Below are positions 18,123 through 25,827 of a stretch of 64,000 bases of DNA, piece after piece. The stretch spans positions 138,911 through 202,910 of the forward strand of contig CAYNHF010000047.1 of the NCBI GenBank assembly GCA_964397045.1, written 5' to 3'. This DNA is from CAYNHF01 sp964397045. Its GTDB lineage: Bacteria > Actinomycetota > Acidimicrobiia > Spongiisociales > UBA5794. Each line of letters begins with the position of its first letter. Within the stretch, counting starts at the first letter, position 1. The notes below the pieces were generated by a model. That model was not told the origin of the DNA. It was given only the letters and a program-made list of their open reading frames with translations, and did not search any database. Position numbers and translations under genes: made by a program.

Positions 18123-20489
18123 GTGTCCGCGAACACTAGGCGCTCGGGTCTCCCCGCCGGCTTCGTCGCGAGTTGCCCGGAATCGCCGGCCACCGACGTC
18201 TCGACCGAGCCCGGTAGTGTGCCGGACCTGAGCATGGATTTTGGCGTCTTCGACTACCCCCGGCCCAACGTTGATGCGGCCCTCGCCGTTCGCATCGCCT
18301 TCGATGTGTACGGGGTTTCGGGGACCGCTCAACCACTCTCCGGCGAACGCGACCGCAGCTTCAAGATCACCGGCGAGTCGGCTAGCTACGTGCTCAAGAT
18401 AGGCAATCGCTCCGATCATTCGGACGCGCTCGAGGGGCAGGGCGCCGCCGTCGAGTGGGCACTCGTCCATGACCCGGAGCTTCCGGTGGCGAGCGTGATC
18501 CCCACCAGCTCGGGCGCCCTGAGCGGATACCGCAATGGCCACGCGCTTCAATTGACCCGCTTCATGGACGGCACCCCGCCGCCAAACTCCAACACGCTCC
18601 CGGGACTGCGGCGGAACCTCGGAACCCTTGCTGCTCGCCTGAGCAAGGCACTGCGTGGGTTCGATCATCCGGCGCTGCATCGAGCCTTCCCGTGGACACT
18701 GCCCCAACTCCCCCAGTTGGCACCGCTCCTGAGGCACGTCGCGGAGGACCGTCGTCCTCTCGTCGCACGAACCCTCAATCGCTTCGAGGCCAGAGTCGAA
18801 CCTGCCCTGAACAGGCTCCCCGGTCAGGCGACCCACGGCGATCTGAACCCTGACAACATCGTCGTCGACCCCGACGACGCTGAACGCGTCGTTGGAGTCT
18901 TCGATTTCGGTGACCTGAGTTGGAGTCCCCGGGTCGTAGAGGCAGCGGTCGCGTCCGCGTACCAGTCCTTCGGCGCGGATCCGGTTACGGCAACAGCCCA
19001 GGTCGTGTCGGCGTTCCACATCGAGGACCCCCTCCTGCCCATCGAGATCGAAATCATGCTGGACTTGGTGGCCGCCCGTTGTGCTCAGTCGATCTTGATG
19101 TCCGCACGCCATGTGGCTACCTCCGAAGCCAACCACGACTACGTGACGAGTGATGACGAGCAGATGTGGGAGACGTTGGCTCGGCTCCGCGACGTGGACG
19201 GCTCCGAGGCGGTTTCCCGAATCGCGGCGGCTTGTGGGCTCCCGGGGCAGGCTGACCGGCGCTTTGAGGATGCCCTGGGCCTGCGCACGCGACGCCTCGG
19301 TCCTTCTCTCCACCTCAGTTACGACGAGCCGGTACACCTGAGCAAGGGTGAAGGGATATGGCTCATCGATACGCATGGAAACCGGTTGGTCGACGCATAC
19401 AACAACGTCCCCCACGTCGGACACTCCCATCCCGAAGTGGTTTCGGCACTTGTCGGTCAGTCTCGTCGGCTCAGCACAAACACCCGCTACCTGGTAGACG
19501 GCGTGGCCGAGTATGCCGACCGCCTGGTCGGGCTGCTGCCGGACCCCCTCTCTGTGGTGCTCTTCGTAAACTCCGGGAGCGAAGCCAACGACCTCGCTTA
19601 CCGAATCGCCATCGCCGTCACAGGCAAGCGAGGTGTGGTTACCACGGCGAATGCCTACCAAGGAGCCACCTCGTTCACGGCGGCGATCTCTCCCGAAGAG
19701 CTCGCAACCGCCGATCGTGAGCGCTGGACCGCCCAGGTCGGTGGGGCGGATCTACTCTGCGACCCGGCTGCCGCCGACCTTCTCCGCTCCGACCTGGAGG
19801 CTTGTCGAGGGCACCTCGCCTCCCGCGAGGAGGCACCTGCCATGCTGATCTTCGACACGGTCTTCTCTAGCGACGGAATCTTCGAGGTCCCCGAAGGACT
19901 GCTACCCGCAGCCCGAACCTGGACCGACGCGACCGGTTCTCTCCTCGTGGCCGATGAGGTCCAAGCCGGGTTTGGACGCGTCGGTCCCCGCTTCTGGGGA
20001 TTTGCCGGCGACACGGTCGTGCCCGACATCGTGACTCTGGGCAAACCAATGGGGAACGGCCACCCCATGGGGGCAGTCATCACCTCGGAGGCAATCGCCT
20101 CAGAATTCGCATCGAAGGCCCACTTCTTCTCAACGTTCGCGGGGTCCCCCGTCGCGGCAGCCGTTGGGATGGCGGTGCTCAACGTGATCGAATCGGAAGA
20201 TCTGGCAGCCAACGCCGCGCGGGTTGGCGCCTATCTCAAGCAGGAGGTAGAGGCGCTCGGCCATGAGCAAGTCGTCGACGTGCGAGGACCTGGGTTGTTC
20301 GTCGGCGTCGAACTGCGCAGCCCCGAGTTGGTCACGAGGACGGTGAACGATCTGCGGCGAAGAGGAGTGCTCATCGGCTCGACCGGACCCAACGGAACCG
20401 TGCTGAAGATACGCCCGCCTTTGGTCTGCACCAGACGCCACGTCGACATCATGGTCGATGCGCTCCGGACGTCGCTCGAAACCCGCTGA
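18123..20489 (+). CDS. Fused APH-type kinase and class III PLP phospho-lyase/aminotransferase
   Basis: A 788-aa fusion. Residues about 40-340 form an aminoglycoside/choline-kinase-like fold, with the catalytic loop THGDLNPDNIVVD and the metal loop GVFDFGD. Residues about 375-788 are a class III PLP enzyme (VNSGSEANDLAYRIA; ADEVQAGFGRVGPRFWGF; Lys641 in TLGKPMGNGHPMG). The pair matches hydroxylysine kinase joined to AGXT2L-type phospho-lyases, which eliminate phosphate and ammonia from phosphoethanolamine or 5-phosphohydroxylysine. It may phosphorylate and then cleave an amino alcohol (inference). GTG 18123 has GGGAG upstream; ATG 18231 is an alternative start. Divergent from the TMADH homologue by about 50 bp. 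Confidence 0.85.
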   Translation: MSANTRRSGLPAGFVASCPESPATDVSTEPGSVPDLSMDFGVFDYPRPNVDAALAVRIAFDVYGVSGTAQPLSGERDRSFKITGESASYVLKIGNRSDHSDALEGQGAAVEWALVHDPELPVASVIPTSSGALSGYRNGHALQLTRFMDGTPPPNSNTLPGLRRNLGTLAARLSKALRGFDHPALHRAFPWTLPQLPQLAPLLRHVAEDRRPLVARTLNRFEARVEPALNRLPGQATHGDLNPDNIVVDPDDAERVVGVFDFGDLSWSPRVVEAAVASAYQSFGADPVTATAQVVSAFHIEDPLLPIEIEIMLDLVAARCAQSILMSARHVATSEANHDYVTSDDEQMWETLARLRDVDGSEAVSRIAAACGLPGQADRRFEDALGLRTRRLGPSLHLSYDEPVHLSKGEGIWLIDTHGNRLVDAYNNVPHVGHSHPEVVSALVGQSRRLSTNTRYLVDGVAEYADRLVGLLPDPLSVVLFVNSGSEANDLAYRIAIAVTGKRGVVTTANAYQGATSFTAAISPEELATADRERWTAQVGGADLLCDPAAADLLRSDLEACRGHLASREEAPAMLIFDTVFSSDGIFEVPEGLLPAARTWTDATGSLLVADEVQAGFGRVGPRFWGFAGDTVVPDIVTLGKPMGNGHPMGAVITSEAIASEFASKAHFFSTFAGSPVAAAVGMAVLNVIESEDLAANAARVGAYLKQEVEALGHEQVVDVRGPGLFVGVELRSPELVTRTVNDLRRRGVLIGSTGPNGTVLKIRPPLVCTRRHVDIMVDALRTSLETR

Positions 20490-20589
20490 ACCCCTCGCCC
20501 GTAACCCCCGACAAAGCACGACCCGGCCACCCCGACCCAACAAGCCACCCACTACGAGGCAAAGAACACCGCGACACCCCGGTAGCGAA

Positions 20590-20614
20590 GCTCGATCCTG
20601 AACAAGGATCGAGC
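20590..20614. terminator. Hairpin between kinase-lyase fusion and tRNA-Ala
   Basis: A perfect 10-bp inverted repeat, GCTCGATCCT / AGGATCGAGC, with a 5-nt loop. It lies about 100 bp after the kinase-lyase stop and 27 bp beyond the 3' end of the minus-strand tRNA, so it can serve both. No run of T follows on either strand. Confidence 0.55.
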
Positions 20615-20641
20615 CAACGCGAACCACCTCGAAAACCCTGG

Positions 20642-20715
20642 TGGAGGTGACGGGATTTGAACCCGTGACTTCTACGTTGCGAACGTAGCGCTCTGCCGGG
20701 CTGAGCTACACCCCC
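20642..20715 (-). tRNA. tRNA-Ala (anticodon CGC)
   Basis: 74 nt on the minus strand. The 7-bp acceptor GGGGGTG/CACCTCC contains the G3:U70 wobble that marks alanine tRNAs. The anticodon stem CTACG/CGTAG holds the loop TTCGCAA, giving anticodon CGC (codon GCG). The T loop TTCAAAT lies in a GGG/CCC stem. The 3' CCA is not encoded. Confidence 0.96.
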
Positions 20716-20775
20716 GGGATGTCGGGATTGTACCCGCTGCCGGAAACACCGATGTGCCGCCGGTCACCGCGCGGC

Positions 20776-21414
20776 TCAACCGGAACCGGAACCTTCCAGC
20801 TCCCGCCGCAGACGTTCCTGCACAATCGTCGAGGTGAGGTCTGCCCTGCTCCGTTCGATCAGTGCTCGGGCCACATCGGTGGTGCGACGTAGCCCGTGGG
20901 TCATACCGTCGGGATAGTCGAGCGCCGTGAGGAGATCATGCACAGTCTCCATATCGGCGAAGGTCCGTTCCGCGGCCGTCAGCTCACCCTTGCGGAGCTG
21001 GTCGAGCAGCCGCCTCCGCTGCTCGCCCACCGCCTCACCAAGACCCTTCAGGTACGGCACCGCGTCCAGCCCGAGGTCCTCCGGGAGTGGCAGCGGCTGC
21101 TCCGTCAGCAAGGCGGCCGTCAACTCCGCCTCGGCGTATTCCTTCACCGCGTCGTAGAAGAAGCCAGCGTGATAGATGTCGCGGTGCTCGCTGAGCGGCG
21201 CCTCGGCCTCATCGATCAGCACTCGCACCTCGGCCAACAGGGATCTCGCCGTCTCGAGATCCTCACGATGCATGGCGCGGATGGCATTGGCCGAGCCACG
21301 AATGATCTGACGGCAGTTCTTCAGCGCGAGTTCGCGAGCCTGATACTTGGCATCCAGCTCAGCTCGTACCGAGGCTTCCAGAGGCCCGAGATCGACTGGT
21401 CGGTAGTCGTCCAC
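20776..21414 (-). CDS. Translin-family protein
   Basis: A 212-aa, mostly helical, charged protein resembling translin/TRAX-type nucleic-acid-binding proteins. Recognisable parts are RELALKNCRQIIRGSANAIRAMHR (about 28-50) and FYDAVKEYAEAELTAALL (about 88-105), then DLGLDAVPYLKGLGEAVGEQRRRLLDQLRKGEL and DMETVHDLLTALDYPDGMTHGLRR. Eukaryotic translin binds single-stranded nucleic acid and, with TRAX, forms an RNase; the bacterial role is unknown. The ATG is one base from the stop of the upstream membrane-protein gene, so it ends the moeA-moaC-moaB series. Confidence 0.82.
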   Translation of the reverse strand: MDDYRPVDLGPLEASVRAELDAKYQARELALKNCRQIIRGSANAIRAMHREDLETARSLLAEVRVLIDEAEAPLSEHRDIYHAGFFYDAVKEYAEAELTAALLTEQPLPLPEDLGLDAVPYLKGLGEAVGEQRRRLLDQLRKGELTAAERTFADMETVHDLLTALDYPDGMTHGLRRTTDVARALIERSRADLTSTIVQERLRRELEGSGSG

Positions 21415-21858
21415 CTAGCTGGCGACGACCCGTACGGTGTGCCGCTGCTCGTCCGGGTTGACGAGCTCCGGGGCCGAGGTGGGAGTTCCGATTGGCACCA
21501 CACGGGCAGGCGCCGGTCGTGCCCTCATCTGCAGCAGCATCGCGATGTACACCGCAATCGAGATGTCGAACCCGACGGCCACAGCCAGCCACACCAGGCT
21601 GCCCTGCCAGACCGCCACCGCCAGGGCGCCGAGCGCGCCCGCGAACAAGGCAATCAAGATCCGCTGCCTGCGGACCTGTGCCTTGCGCTTCATGGCCAGC
21701 TCGTGGCTCGAATTCGAAGCCACCGACGCCAGCAGAGCCGTGGAACGGGCAAAGCTACGAGTGGTCTTGGAAGGCGTCTTGCGCCTGCCGTCGATGAACG
21801 ATGGCAACAAGAACGCGGCCCAGATTCCTCCGATGAGGATGAACGCGAAAACAGGCAT
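21415..21858 (-). CDS. Small membrane protein, SepX/GLPR-like
   Basis: A 147-aa membrane protein: one hydrophobic segment at the N-terminus (MPVFAFILIGGIWAAFLLPSF), then a basic linker with a TRSFARSTALL element, then two further membrane segments at about 67-84 and 88-109, and a polar tail. This layout and the N-terminal motif resemble actinobacterial SepX/GLPR, the membrane partner of the gephyrin-like protein Glp in cell division, and the gene sits in the moeA operon as those do. ATG 21858 has AAGGA upstream; a GTG at 21942 would overlap the moaB stop by 4 bp and is the alternative. Assignment by context and layout only. Confidence 0.6.
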   Translation of the reverse strand: MPVFAFILIGGIWAAFLLPSFIDGRRKTPSKTTRSFARSTALLASVASNSSHELAMKRKAQVRRQRILIALFAGALGALAVAVWQGSLVWLAVAVGFDISIAVYIAMLLQMRARPAPARVVPIGTPTSAPELVNPDEQRHTVRVVAS

Positions 21859-21938
21859 ATGGTCCTTACTCCGTCCGCCTGCCGGGAGCGTAGGCTCCAA
21901 CGGCGGCCACACAAAGGATTTCGATAACGAGAAGTGCG

Positions 21939-22427
21939 TCACGCATTGTGGTCGCTATCGGCATCAATGAGCAATTCGACGCCGTGCCGCAAGGCGGGTC
22001 CCACCACGGACAGTGATTCTCGAACCCCCTTTTCCGAACCGGGGAGATTGAGGATCAGGGTCGATCCCGCGATTCCCGCTACACCGCGAGACAACATGCC
22101 GTGGGGATTCTGCCCAAAAGTCGTGGCACGCATCGCCTCAGACAGGCCGGGGGCGGGGCGCTCCAGCAGGGGCTGGGTTGCCTCCGGAGTGACGTCCCGA
22201 GGCGAAAACCCGGTGCCACCGGTGGTGACCACGAGCGATACCCGATCAATGCATTCCTGCAACGTCGCTCGAACCGAATCGACGCCATCCGGCACCACGA
22301 TCACCGGCTCCACTTCGAATCCCAGGTCTCGCAACACTTCAACCACAGCAGGACCACTGCCGTCCTCCGTTTCGCCGCGGCTGACCCTGTCGCTGACTGT
22401 GACGACGGCTGCTCTCATCTCTGCCAC
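21939..22427 (-). CDS. moaB: Molybdenum cofactor biosynthesis protein MoaB/Mog
   Basis: A 162-aa protein of the MoaB/Mog fold, which adenylylates molybdopterin before molybdenum insertion. The signature TTGGTGFSPRDVTPEA is at about residues 68-83, and LSRGVAGIAGSTLILNLPGS is at about 113-132. It starts inside the end of moaC (13-bp overlap), so the two are coupled. It is followed by the small membrane protein and translin. Confidence 0.93.
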   Translation of the reverse strand: MAEMRAAVVTVSDRVSRGETEDGSGPAVVEVLRDLGFEVEPVIVVPDGVDSVRATLQECIDRVSLVVTTGGTGFSPRDVTPEATQPLLERPAPGLSEAMRATTFGQNPHGMLSRGVAGIAGSTLILNLPGSEKGVRESLSVVGPALRHGVELLIDADSDHNA

Positions 22428-22885
22428 TCCCCCGATCGACCACCCGACTTCGCCAGAAGCCGAATCTCTTCGACCTGAGCGCTGCGGTCGAGGCCTTTGA
22501 TCATGTCGTAGAGCGTCAGCGCTCCGGCCGCAGCTCCTGTCATCGCCTCCATCTCGACCCCGGTCCGGGCGGTGACCCCGCAGGTGACCTCGATCCGAGC
22601 GCCGCTGCCCGTCTCCTCGACCAGAACGTCGACGGAATCGAGTCCGATGGGGTGCGCGAGCGGGATCAGCGCCGGCGTTGCCTTAGCCCCCATGATCGCG
22701 GCCACCCGCACCGCGGCTACCGCGTCACCTTTCGGCAGATTGCCTGCGAAGAGCCGCGCTCGGACCTCGTCGGACATCTGCACGGAGGCCTCGGCAACAG
22801 CCCGGCGCGCGGTGATCTTCTTACTACCCACGTTGACCATACGAGCCGCCCCCATGTCATCCAGGTGCGTAAAACCGTCAGACAT
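22415..22885 (-). CDS. moaC: Cyclic pyranopterin monophosphate synthase MoaC
   Basis: A 156-aa enzyme converting 3',8-cyclo-GTP to cyclic pyranopterin monophosphate in molybdenum cofactor synthesis. Motifs: MVNVGSKKITARRAVAEA, KGDAVAAVRVAAIMGAKAT, LIPLAHPIGLDSV, and TGVEMEAMTGAAAGALTLYDMIKG with the catalytic lysine region near the C-terminus. The ATG at 22885 overlaps the moeA stop by 8 bp; longer readings upstream are artefacts. Length is normal for the family. moaA, moaD and moaE are not in the window. Confidence 0.95.
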   Translation of the reverse strand: MSDGFTHLDDMGAARMVNVGSKKITARRAVAEASVQMSDEVRARLFAGNLPKGDAVAAVRVAAIMGAKATPALIPLAHPIGLDSVDVLVEETGSGARIEVTCGVTARTGVEMEAMTGAAAGALTLYDMIKGLDRSAQVEEIRLLAKSGGRSGEWQR

Positions 22886-24119
22886 CAGTCCCCTCCGAGA
22901 TCGTTCGCGTTTCCGGCCAACGGAACTGCTCCAGTTCCACGACTTCACCTGCAGCCATCTGCGCGACTCCAACAGGAACCACAGCAAAGGCGTCTGCTGC
23001 CGCCAACGCGCTGACCACATTCGAGGACTGCCCTCCGCTGAGACGCACCCCCCACGGCCCATCTGCCCTGCAACCAGTGACGACCCTCAGGAACACCGTC
23101 TTTTCAGGGCTGGTGAACACCGGCTCTTCCCACACACCGGGCACGCGAGGACGGAAGACCACGTCGCTCCCCATCATGGCCAGCAGCGCGGGCCGTACGA
23201 ACTGCTCGTACGCAACGACCACAGAAACCGGGTTCCCGGGCAGCCCAAAGAACGGTTTGCCTGCCACTTCGCCGAATCCCAGCGGCTTGGCCGGCTGCAT
23301 CGCCACCCGATAGAAGTCGACATTGCCCGTCCCTGCAAAGACTTGCTTGACGACGTCGTAGTCACCCATCGAGACGCCTCCGCTGCTGATCACCACGTCA
23401 CAGGCGGCAGCCGCGTGATTCAGCACCTGCTGCATTGCTCGCGCGTCGTCTGGGACTATGCCGTAGTCGACGGGGACCGCTCCCAGTTCCTCCAACAGAC
23501 CCCGCAGCGGCAAACGGTTGGCGTCACGGATCTGACCGGGTCCCAAAGTGGTCTTCTCGGGAGGCACTACCTCGTCTCCCGTTGACATCAACGCCACCAC
23601 GGGTCGGCGATACACCACGGGCCACCCCTCGCCGACGGCGGACAGCACCCCGACATGAAGTGGGGTCAACCGGGTGCCCGCCCTGAGAACCAACGACCCG
23701 GCTCGTGTGTCGCCTCCCGCTTCACGGACAGACGTCCCGGGCGCGGTGGCGACGTTGATCACGACCCGAGCCTGCTCCGCAGTCACCGTGTCCTCCACCT
23801 TCACGACGGTGTCGGCACCGGCGGGCATCGGGGCGCCGGTCATGATCTTGGTAGCGGTACCCGCTTCGACCTCCTGGCTTGGGACGCTGCCGGCTGCCAC
23901 CTCCTCGATCACCCTGAGTTCGGTGGGGACTTTGGCCACATCGGCGCCGCGAACCGCGAACCCATCCATCGCGGAGTTGGCGAACGGAGGCACGTCAGAG
24001 CCTGCGACCACATCTTCGGCCAGTACCAGCCCATGTATCTCGCGTAAGCCGATTCGCTCGACGGGCAAACTCTCGACGGCTGACAACACTGTGCGCTGCA
24101 TGCTTTGGAGCGGAATCAT
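22878..24119 (-). CDS. moeA: Molybdopterin molybdenumtransferase MoeA / gephyrin-like Glp
   Basis: A 413-aa protein with the full MoeA set: PPFANSAMDGFAVRGADV, MTGAPMPAGADTVVKVEDT, MSTGDEVV, SSGGVSMGDYDVVKQV and GLPGNPVSVVVAYEQFVRPALL, then the C-terminal domain. MoeA inserts molybdate into adenylylated molybdopterin. The ATG at 24119 overlaps the plsY stop by 4 bp (ATGA). Because a SepX/GLPR-like membrane protein lies in the same operon, this copy could also act in cell division like actinobacterial Glp (inference). Confidence 0.93.
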   Translation of the reverse strand: MIPLQSMQRTVLSAVESLPVERIGLREIHGLVLAEDVVAGSDVPPFANSAMDGFAVRGADVAKVPTELRVIEEVAAGSVPSQEVEAGTATKIMTGAPMPAGADTVVKVEDTVTAEQARVVINVATAPGTSVREAGGDTRAGSLVLRAGTRLTPLHVGVLSAVGEGWPVVYRRPVVALMSTGDEVVPPEKTTLGPGQIRDANRLPLRGLLEELGAVPVDYGIVPDDARAMQQVLNHAAAACDVVISSGGVSMGDYDVVKQVFAGTGNVDFYRVAMQPAKPLGFGEVAGKPFFGLPGNPVSVVVAYEQFVRPALLAMMGSDVVFRPRVPGVWEEPVFTSPEKTVFLRVVTGCRADGPWGVRLSGGQSSNVVSALAAADAFAVVPVGVAQMAAGEVVELEQFRWPETRTISEGTDV

Positions 24120-24697
24120 GACTCCACCACGGTTCGCTCGGCACCGCCGAGGAGACGGCGCATGTTGTCGGCGTGGCGCGCTAGCACCAGCACCGCGGTC
24201 GCTCCCGCCCACAGCAGCGACGACCCCCGGTAACCGGCAAGCGCGAAACCGGGCACGTAGAGCATCATCGCCAGTATCGATGCTATCGAAGCTCTCTTGG
24301 TTGCCACCACGATGAGCGCCCAGCCGATCCCAAGCACGAGACCGAACCACGGCGCAAGCCACAGCGCGGCGCCTACTGCGGTCGCTACGCCTTTACCTCC
24401 CCGGAAGCGATGCCAGACCGGGAACACGTGGCCGGCAACCGCGGCAAAGCCTGCCGCGAATCCTCCTGCGCCTCCCAGTACCGTCGCCCCCAGCGCTGCA
24501 GCTGCGAGCCCTTTCAGCAAGTCACCGAAGAGCACCACCGCGGCCGCCTTCTTCCCCAGGGTGCGCATGACGTTCGACGTGCCGGGATTGCCACTGCCCT
24601 CCGCGTAGATGTCGACACCCATAACGCGAGGGACAATCACCCCAAAATCGACGCTGCCGATGAGGTAGGCCACGAGAAGGACGACGGCGGTCTCCAC
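24116..24697 (-). CDS. plsY: Glycerol-3-phosphate acyltransferase PlsY
   Basis: A 193-aa multi-spanning membrane enzyme using acyl-phosphate to acylate glycerol-3-phosphate in phospholipid synthesis. Family motifs are clear: GSGNPGTSNVMRTLG (about 35-49), GHVFPVWHRFRGGKGVATAVG (about 89-109), and several hydrophobic segments. The length is typical. First gene of the operon with moeA, moaC and moaB, divergent from MTA phosphorylase. Confidence 0.95.
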   Translation of the reverse strand: METAVVLLVAYLIGSVDFGVIVPRVMGVDIYAEGSGNPGTSNVMRTLGKKAAAVVLFGDLLKGLAAAALGATVLGGAGGFAAGFAAVAGHVFPVWHRFRGGKGVATAVGAALWLAPWFGLVLGIGWALIVVATKRASIASILAMMLYVPGFALAGYRGSSLLWAGATAVLVLARHADNMRRLLGGAERTVVES

Positions 24698-24723
24698 CGG
24701 CGGAAGTGTAGGGCTGATACCAT

Positions 24724-24745
24724 CCCGTCCTCATTGCCGGACGGG
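24724..24745 (+). promoter_or_regulatory. Hairpin overlapping the mtnP ribosome binding site
   Basis: CCCGTCC / GGACGGG, 7 bp with an 8-nt loop, immediately before the coding start. Its right arm overlaps the GGGAAGGG ribosome binding site (24742-24750). It could limit translation initiation if it folds in the leader; no ligand-binding core is seen. Confidence 0.35.
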
Positions 24746-24758
24746 AAGGGTGCAGCAC

Positions 24759-25505
24759 GTGATCGGTGTCTTCGGCGGTTCGGGGTTCTACGAGTTCATC
24801 GACAACGCCGCAGCGGTCACCGTGGACACCCCCTACGGTGCTCCTGCCGCGCCCTACATGGTCGGATCGGTGGACGGGGTCGACGTTGCGTTCCTGCCTC
24901 GCCACGGTGCGAACCACGAGTTGCCACCCCACATCGTGAATTTCCGCGCCAACGTGTGGGGAATGCGTGAGCTCGGGGTGAGCTGTGTGATCGGACCCAG
25001 CGCCGTGGGCAGCCTGCAGGAGGGGTACGCCCCTGGGGAGTTCGCGGTCGCGGACCAACTCGTCGACCGCACGGCAGGGAGAGAGCGAACGTTCTTCGAC
25101 GGTCCTGAGGTCGAGCATCTCTCTTTCGCCGATCCGTACTGCGAGAACCTCCGGCAGGTCGCGATCGAAGGCCTGCGCGGCGTCGGGGCCACCGCACACG
25201 ACGGCGGTACGATCGTGGTCATCCAGGGTCCGCGGTTCTCGACCAGAGCCGAAAGCGCGTTCTACGCGGCGCAGGGTTGGGAGCTGATCAACATGACCCA
25301 GGAGCCAGAAGTGGCACTCTGTCGCGAACTCGAGATGTGTTATGTCAACATCTCGGTGATCACCGACTACGACGTGGGAGTAGCAGGCGAACGGCCCGCG
25401 GTCACCCATGAAGAGGTTCTGAGCGGCTTCGAATCCTCACTTGGCATGCTGCGAAATGCCGTTCGTTCCATGCTTCCCGTCATGGCCTCGCAACACGATT
25501 GTTGA
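24759..25505 (+). CDS. mtnP: S-methyl-5'-thioadenosine phosphorylase
   Basis: A 248-aa nucleoside phosphorylase of the MTAP branch, cleaving methylthioadenosine from polyamine and SAM metabolism. Motifs: IGVFGGSGFYEF at the start, FLPRHGANHELPPHIVNFRAN, IVVIQGPRFSTRAESAFYAAQG and INMTQEPEVALCRELEMCYVNISVITDYDVG. The last segment fits MTAP better than purine nucleoside phosphorylase; methylthioinosine phosphorylase remains possible. GTG 24759 is preferred because the GTG at 24750 lies inside the GGGAAGGG ribosome binding site. Confidence 0.9.
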   Translation: MIGVFGGSGFYEFIDNAAAVTVDTPYGAPAAPYMVGSVDGVDVAFLPRHGANHELPPHIVNFRANVWGMRELGVSCVIGPSAVGSLQEGYAPGEFAVADQLVDRTAGRERTFFDGPEVEHLSFADPYCENLRQVAIEGLRGVGATAHDGGTIVVIQGPRFSTRAESAFYAAQGWELINMTQEPEVALCRELEMCYVNISVITDYDVGVAGERPAVTHEEVLSGFESSLGMLRNAVRSMLPVMASQHDC

Positions 25506-25595
25506 GGCCACCGGTCGGATTGCCTTCTCAGAAGGCCCTCCACGCGCCACAATGGCGCCGTGGGAGCGCACCCTCGGTGCGAAGGAGTGATCGAT

Positions 25596-25700
25596 GTGAC
25601 CGAATACTTCGGAGAAACCGCCGGTTGCGGTGTCATTCGTCGAACGCATCGGCTCTTCCCACCAAGCATTGAGTCACCAGACCCCCTCCCCGGCGGCTGA
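25596..25700 (+). CDS. Possible 34-residue peptide of unknown function
   Basis: A short reading frame starting GTG-ACC-GAA (VTEYFGETAGCGVIRRTH) with a strong GAAGGAG ribosome binding site 8 nt upstream. Its last third runs into the inverted-repeat structure at 25684-25774, so it may be the start of a gene cut by that repeat. No family recognised. Confidence 0.3.
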   Translation: MTEYFGETAGCGVIRRTHRLFPPSIESPDPLPGG

Positions 25701-25774
25701 TCGCAAGTCCCCCACCATTCCCCCTGCTTGCGTGAAGCTCCCTCCCTCCCTTGCGGAGGGAGGGACGGGGAGGG
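25684..25774. repeat. Nested palindromic repeat unit
   Basis: Two nested inverted repeats. The outer pair is CCCTCCCCG (25684-25692) with CGGGGAGGG (25766-25774). The inner, perfect 11-bp pair TCCCTCCCTCC (25739-25749) with GGAGGGAGGGA (25755-25765) has a 5-nt loop. Composition is strongly C-rich then G-rich. It lies between mtnP and the SAF-domain gene and resembles a small dispersed palindromic element; only one copy is in this window. Confidence 0.55.
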
Positions 25775-25827
25775 CCTCTCCGTTCACAAGGCTTCCGGTC
25801 GTACGTGAGATCGCGTACGTTGCCAGG

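Noticed and set aside
18051..19661. 536-codon minus-strand frame opposite the kinase-lyase fusion
   Set aside because: It overlaps clear kinase and PLP motifs on the plus strand and shows no family signature or ribosome binding site.
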